Assembly (NCBI GenBank): GCA_014529385.2 | Contig: CM043962.1 | Location: 48,822,098-48,886,097, forward strand | Direction of reading: 5' to 3' | Length of the DNA stretch: 64,000 nucleotides | DNA from: Adiantum capillus-veneris | Taxonomy: Eukaryota; Streptophyta; Polypodiopsida; Polypodiales; Pteridaceae | Shown: positions 60,264 to 64,000 of the stretch, piece after piece | How positions within the stretch are numbered: the first letter of the stretch is position 1 | How the letters are laid out: every line of letters starts with the position of its first letter | Program-made: the position numbers and the translations under genes | Notes under the pieces: generated by a model | The model's input: the letters and a program-made list of their open reading frames with translations, nothing else | Told to the model about the DNA's origin: nothing | Databases searched by the model: none

Positions 60264-61583
60264 GTGCCTACCATGGACACTCGGGCCTCATCTCGAGGGA
60301 AGCCCACGTTTGTTGGCATCGTGGCAACACCCCCAAAGGTGGACAGTATGGCCCGGCTGCAAAATGAAGTCAATAGACTTTGCAAAAATAGAGCTTTGAA
60401 GGAAAGGCTCGCAGCCATCGAGTCTCAACTCACCACAGTGGAGAACACCAACAAGGGAGAGATGGAAGAGAAGGAAATCAAGCCCAATACAGAGGTAAAC
60501 ATCACCGTCATAGAGAAGGTCAAGACTCAAGTGCAGGATGCCATCTTCCGCAAAGTTGAAGTTCGTATGGTGTTCACGCTACACGAATGATGGTGACAAG
60601 ATGCTCTTGCTCTCAATGTTCGCATCGGCGGGCTCCTGAGTGATTGGCAAGGAAAGGAGGACCTCAAGTTCCATGAGTCCTTCAATCGCATCCGAACAAC
60701 AACCCCCGTGATACAATGGGATCCAACAACAATCACCACTCTTGCTCACGAGCATCACACCAACCATGCAATTCTTACCTTCAAGACCAAAGCAAATCGA
60801 GTCAAGCTCCTTGAGCAATCAAATCTTCTCAAGGACACAAAAATTTGGTTTGCTGAAGATCTTACACCCACCCAACTCAAACAGAAAAGGATGAACTCCA
60901 AAAGATGCGAGATGCAACTTGAAGAGGAAGTCAAGGAATGTAAACGCTCTCTTGTAGACTTGAATGCTTTGAAGGAGCGGATGAGCAAAGTAGAGCATGA
61001 CCATGTATTGAAAGAGGAGAAATTTGACACTATGAGCCGGGATGTATGCGACATGAAAAATGTATGCACAAACAAGTCTTGGGCTGATGTATGTGGTAGC
61101 AATGTGGTTTCTAATTCCTCACTCATGCAAGCTATGGTTCAAACAAAGAATGTTGAGAATGTGGATGTGGAGGAGTTGAAGGAACGGGAGCGACGTTCCA
61201 AGAACATTGTTATTCGTAGAATTCCCGAAGAGAAGTTAGAGACACCTCCTTCTCTTGCCATTGTTATTGAAGATTTCTTCAAAACCCACTTTGGCATGTC
61301 CAGAGTTATGGTCTATGGAGCACATAGAGTGGGGAAGCAAGGAGCTCCTCGCTCGGGAGAACGGCCAATTGTATGCACCATGCCGGATGAGACCAAGCGA
61401 AAGATTATCCTTGATAATAGTTGGATCTATTTGAGGGATACAAAATGTTTTGTATGTGAAGATCGCACTATTAAGCAACAAAATATGTGTCGCAAGGCAT
61501 ATGAGGAAAAGAATAATAAAAACAAGGAGATCTCTCATGAAGAAAATGTGCCCAAGGAGGAGGCAAGTCTCTCAAGCAAGTAG
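60264..61583 (+). pseudogene. LINE-like ORF1, copy 2
   Basis: About 440 codons in one frame. N-terminal coiled coil (MARLQNEVNRL, RALKERLAAIESQLTTVEN), a first RRM-like region (LNVRIGGLLSDWQGKEDLKF, HTNHAILTFKTKANRVKLL), a second coiled coil (EEEVKECKRSLVDLNALKER) and a second RRM-like region (RSKNIVIRRIPEE, FGMSRVMVYGAHRVGKQGAP, RPIVCTMPDETKRKIIL), ending in a basic/acidic tail. This layout resembles L1-type ORF1 RNA-binding proteins. Two TGA codons near 60588-60596 (HE*W*QDAL); the second is shared with copy 1. Domain calls are by eye. Confidence 0.7.
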
Positions 61584-61589
61584 GGATGC

Positions 61590-62483
61590 GTGACCTATGA
61601 GACCGAGTTACAATTGAAAATATGCTTTTGGAATTGTAATGGATACCCATGGAATGCGGGGGTTGGCATTGATGAACTAACAAGCAAAGCCGATGTTGTA
61701 CTTCTTGTTGAAACTTGGGAGCATGATACACAAAGGATTAACGGCTTGGAGGATTACAATGTACATTCATTGATGTGGTCAAAGAATATCAAGCAACGAA
61801 GAGGACAAGGAGGGTTAGCATGTATGGTTAAGAAAGGATTGGAAGATTTTGTATCAATTGTGAAAGATGACAAGTATAAACGTTATGTATGGCTGAAAAT
61901 TATGACACCAAAAAGAGCACCCATTTTTGTAGCCGGTTGCTACATTCCTCATCATCATTCTCCCTTTTATGCTTGCATGGATAGAGATCAACCATTTTCT
62001 GATTTGGAAGAGGACATTTCTTATTTCAAAGGTGAAGGTGATGTTATTGTATTTGGGGATATGAATGCTCGCACAAAAACATTGCAACATGATACTCAAC
62101 AATTTGATATGCCATACATTTCAAGGGAGTTGGAGGAAGTTCACTTGTATGATCGTACTTCAATGGATGAGAAAGAGCCGGATCACTATGGAAAGTTACT
62201 TTTACACATGTGTAATAGCACGGGTATGCTCATTGCCAATGGTGTATCTTTGTGGAGTGGAACCAATGGATTTACATGTAGGAGACATAATGGGGATAGT
62301 GTGATTGACTATATGCTACTCTCTGAAGCCATCATGTATCGCATAAAGAGTTTTATGTTTGGTCAATGGACCCCGGAATCCGACCATCGCACCTTATGTA
62401 TTGACCTTTCATGTGGAGAAGCAACTAAGCATGATAATCTCAGCCAAAGGAAAGAGAAGTTATCACTATGTTTGGTCCCATAG
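61590..62483 (+). CDS. LINE-like ORF2 start: EEP/APE-type endonuclease domain only
   Basis: Follows ORF1 in the same frame after TAG 61581-61583. The nearest ATG (61586) is in another frame, so the start is unclear. Motifs: ICFWNCNGYPWN (Asn), DVVLLVETWEHD (Glu), GGLACMVKKGL, IFVAGCYIPHHH, VIVFGDMNARTK (D-x-N), SVIDYMLLSEAI and ESDHRTLCIDLS (Ser-Asp-His), the full set of an APE-like nicking domain. It ends LSLCLVP at 62483, where the tail starts. In LINEs this enzyme nicks target DNA to prime reverse transcription. About 297 residues, no internal stop. Confidence 0.8.
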   Translation: MTYETELQLKICFWNCNGYPWNAGVGIDELTSKADVVLLVETWEHDTQRINGLEDYNVHSLMWSKNIKQRRGQGGLACMVKKGLEDFVSIVKDDKYKRYVWLKIMTPKRAPIFVAGCYIPHHHSPFYACMDRDQPFSDLEEDISYFKGEGDVIVFGDMNARTKTLQHDTQQFDMPYISRELEEVHLYDRTSMDEKEPDHYGKLLLHMCNSTGMLIANGVSLWSGTNGFTCRRHNGDSVIDYMLLSEAIMYRIKSFMFGQWTPESDHRTLCIDLSCGEATKHDNLSQRKEKLSLCLVP

Positions 62484-62509
62484 GTCATATTTGACCTCCA
62501 AGGACGATA

Positions 62510-62515
<6 letters not shown>

Positions 62516-62563
<48 letters not shown>

Positions 62564-62580
62564 CTCTCTCTCTCTCTCTC
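62516..62580. repeat. (CT)n after LINE-like copy 2
   Basis: About 65 bp of CT with one interruption, directly after the shared tail. Confidence 0.95.
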
Positions 62581-62705
62581 ATATCAGTTTTGTTGTGGAT
62601 CCTGTGTGTACATGATCTTTCAGGTATGTAGATCTATTGATTGTATCATCTGTCATGTGATATTTGTGTATTTTGTAGGCCCTCTACACCCTTCATTTGT
62701 AGTAG

Positions 62706-62717
62706 TGGTATCAGAGC
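62706..62717 (+). other. Isolated Met-tRNA PBS match
   Basis: TGGTATCAGAGC, an exact match to the LTR-element primer site, after cttcatttgtagtag. It may mark the 5' interior of an LTR element whose LTR lies to the left, but I find no second LTR or coding domain. Confidence 0.4.
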
Positions 62718-64000
62718 TTAGGCTATGCTCTGACAGCTATGAAAATCTTTATATACAACAATAAAATCTAAGTTTGTTTTCATGTACATGTTCATTTTCC
62801 CCTTATGTTTGTTTCTGGTATGTTGCGTTGGATGTCATTGAAATATCTTCCTTGCTATATTTGTGTGATTTTATCTTTCAAGCAAAAGATAATAATAAGG
62901 AGAAAGGCTTGAATTAAGATAATTAATTATTATATAGATGATAGATTTTGCAGCTATAGCATTATAGAGAAGAAAAAGAAAAATAAAAGTTCAAGATTCC
63001 CCCCCCCCCCCCCCCATTTTGATAGGTAGAAGAAATGAGCTTTTAACACTGTCATTTGAATATTTTCATTAAGGAAGAAGTCAATGACCTCAAGATCTTT
63101 GGACAAGTTTTGATGTCGTCATAATGATCCGAAGAGATCTTGCGAAATGAGTCTTGTACTCAAGAACTCATTTTTTCAATAGGTTCGCATGAGGACTTTT
63201 ATCGTAGGAATGGTCCCAAAGAGACTTTAGGGATCTGTTTGACAAGGTCTTCAACCTGGTGGGAGCCTCCTCTAAGAACCACCTTTTTTTTTTGTTCAAA
63301 TCAAAACCTTGGTGGCCATCACCTTAGACAACTACCAACTTGCAAGGAAGCAGACGTCGTTCTCTCTCCCTTGTTTGCTACACACGTGTGCATTCACTCA
63401 CTATCACTCGTTAGCCGATGGTAGCTATATGGTGGAGGGAGGTGCAAATGAGCATGCATGACAACAACCACCTAGCATGTAGCAAACTAGCAGCGCCCAT
63501 TGTTTTTTTTGGCATGTGACCACACCCACTCACCCTTTACCCATGCAGAGATTCCAAGAATTGTCAACCACTTAACCCTATGCCAGCCACCAATTTGAAT
63601 GGCCATAAACTCATTACCCCGACCATGCAACAACCCTCTCTCTTGTTCTTTATCTCTCTCATTCCCTTGCATGCAACATGAGCACCTCACCCAACATAGG
63701 GCTCACCCTCCAACCGAGTCTTACAAAATAGGGAGCAAGCTTTTTTGAGCGATGAAAGAAACGAGCGAGTCCCTGAGCAATAAATTTATTTGTGAATTTG
63801 TTTTTGTGTGTGCCAATGTTTGGTTTAGCAATGACTCTAATTGTGGTTTGCAATGAAGCCCTTCCCCATCCTAGTTGGGAACCGCAATCAATTGCAGGAC
63901 TACATAATTATAAAATGCCTTGATTGTTTCAGTATTTTATTTTTACATGTATGAGACATACACTTTCATTTGGCCAATAATATGAACTCATGATACTCTC
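62718..64000. other. Unassigned right end
   Basis: AT-rich, a run of about 17 C near 63000-63016, and short frames with no motif. If the PBS is real this could be a gutted LTR-element interior. Confidence 0.5.

Larger units (their letters stand above)
59905..62515 (+). mobile_element. LINE-like element copy 2: ORF1 and endonuclease, no RT
   Basis: Begins ttgaaagctctcttcctg and ends in the shared tail ggacgataat before (CT)n at 62516. Encodes a full-length ORF1 frame and a complete EEP endonuclease domain, but the tail follows directly, so no reverse transcriptase is present. An internally deleted LINE is the simplest reading. Confidence 0.8.

Overview
This window looks like repeat-dense nuclear DNA from a land plant. 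It has Ty1/copia and Ty3/gypsy LTR retrotransposons with initiator-Met-tRNA primer sites, a chromodomain gypsy integrase, LINE-like ORF1/endonuclease copies, very long (CT)n/(GT)n microsatellites, and GT-AG introns. The density of degenerate, nested retroelements and the (CT)n abundance would suit a large genome such as a fern or other seed-free plant, but that is inference. I see no rRNA or tRNA gene, no CRISPR array and no bacterial-style operon.

Layout. 1-4.5 kb: two convergent gene relics. The plus-strand locus joins a Ulp1/C48 cysteine-protease-like part, an acidic linker and an FCP1/NIF HAD-phosphatase-like part; the last is split by an 811-bp solo LTR (target duplication TGCGG). The minus-strand locus is a two-exon gene of unknown function with three in-frame stops. 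4.8-12.7 kb: a decayed chromodomain Ty3/gypsy element with a truncated 5' LTR. 12.7-22.9 kb: more LTR pieces of that family in both orientations, two inverted copies of a TTAA-flanked terminal-inverted-repeat element, a possible host gene carrying one of them in an intron, and a strong 76-bp-arm hairpin.

22.9-47.8 kb: a nested stack of minus-strand copia elements. Copia Z (oldest; 22874-22951, 43214-44247, 47381-47785) is interrupted by copia X (22952-43213, TSD CATAG) and by a different copia, V (44248 to about 47380). X is interrupted by copia Y (26733-41839, TSD AGGAA/TGGAA). Y is broken between its RT and RNase H parts by foreign DNA that itself received a 7.4-kb non-autonomous LTR element (28168-35540, TSD CCACC, no reverse transcriptase). 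Y also carries a 2.06-kb tandem duplication with (CT)n(GT)n.

47.8-52.5 kb: mostly unassigned DNA with a retropepsin scrap, a dispersed palindromic motif and a LINE endonuclease fragment. 52.5-58.1 kb: the best-preserved element, copia W, with 192-bp LTRs, TSD GTATA, and one continuous pol frame broken only by six TAG/TGA stops. 58.3-62.6 kb: two head-to-tail LINE-like elements (ORF1, then ORF1 plus endonuclease, no RT), each bounded by (CT)n tracts. 62.6-64 kb: unassigned, with one isolated primer-binding-site match.

There is no co-operating gene set here. The history is insertion, recombination and decay, and the target-site duplications let much of the order be read directly.
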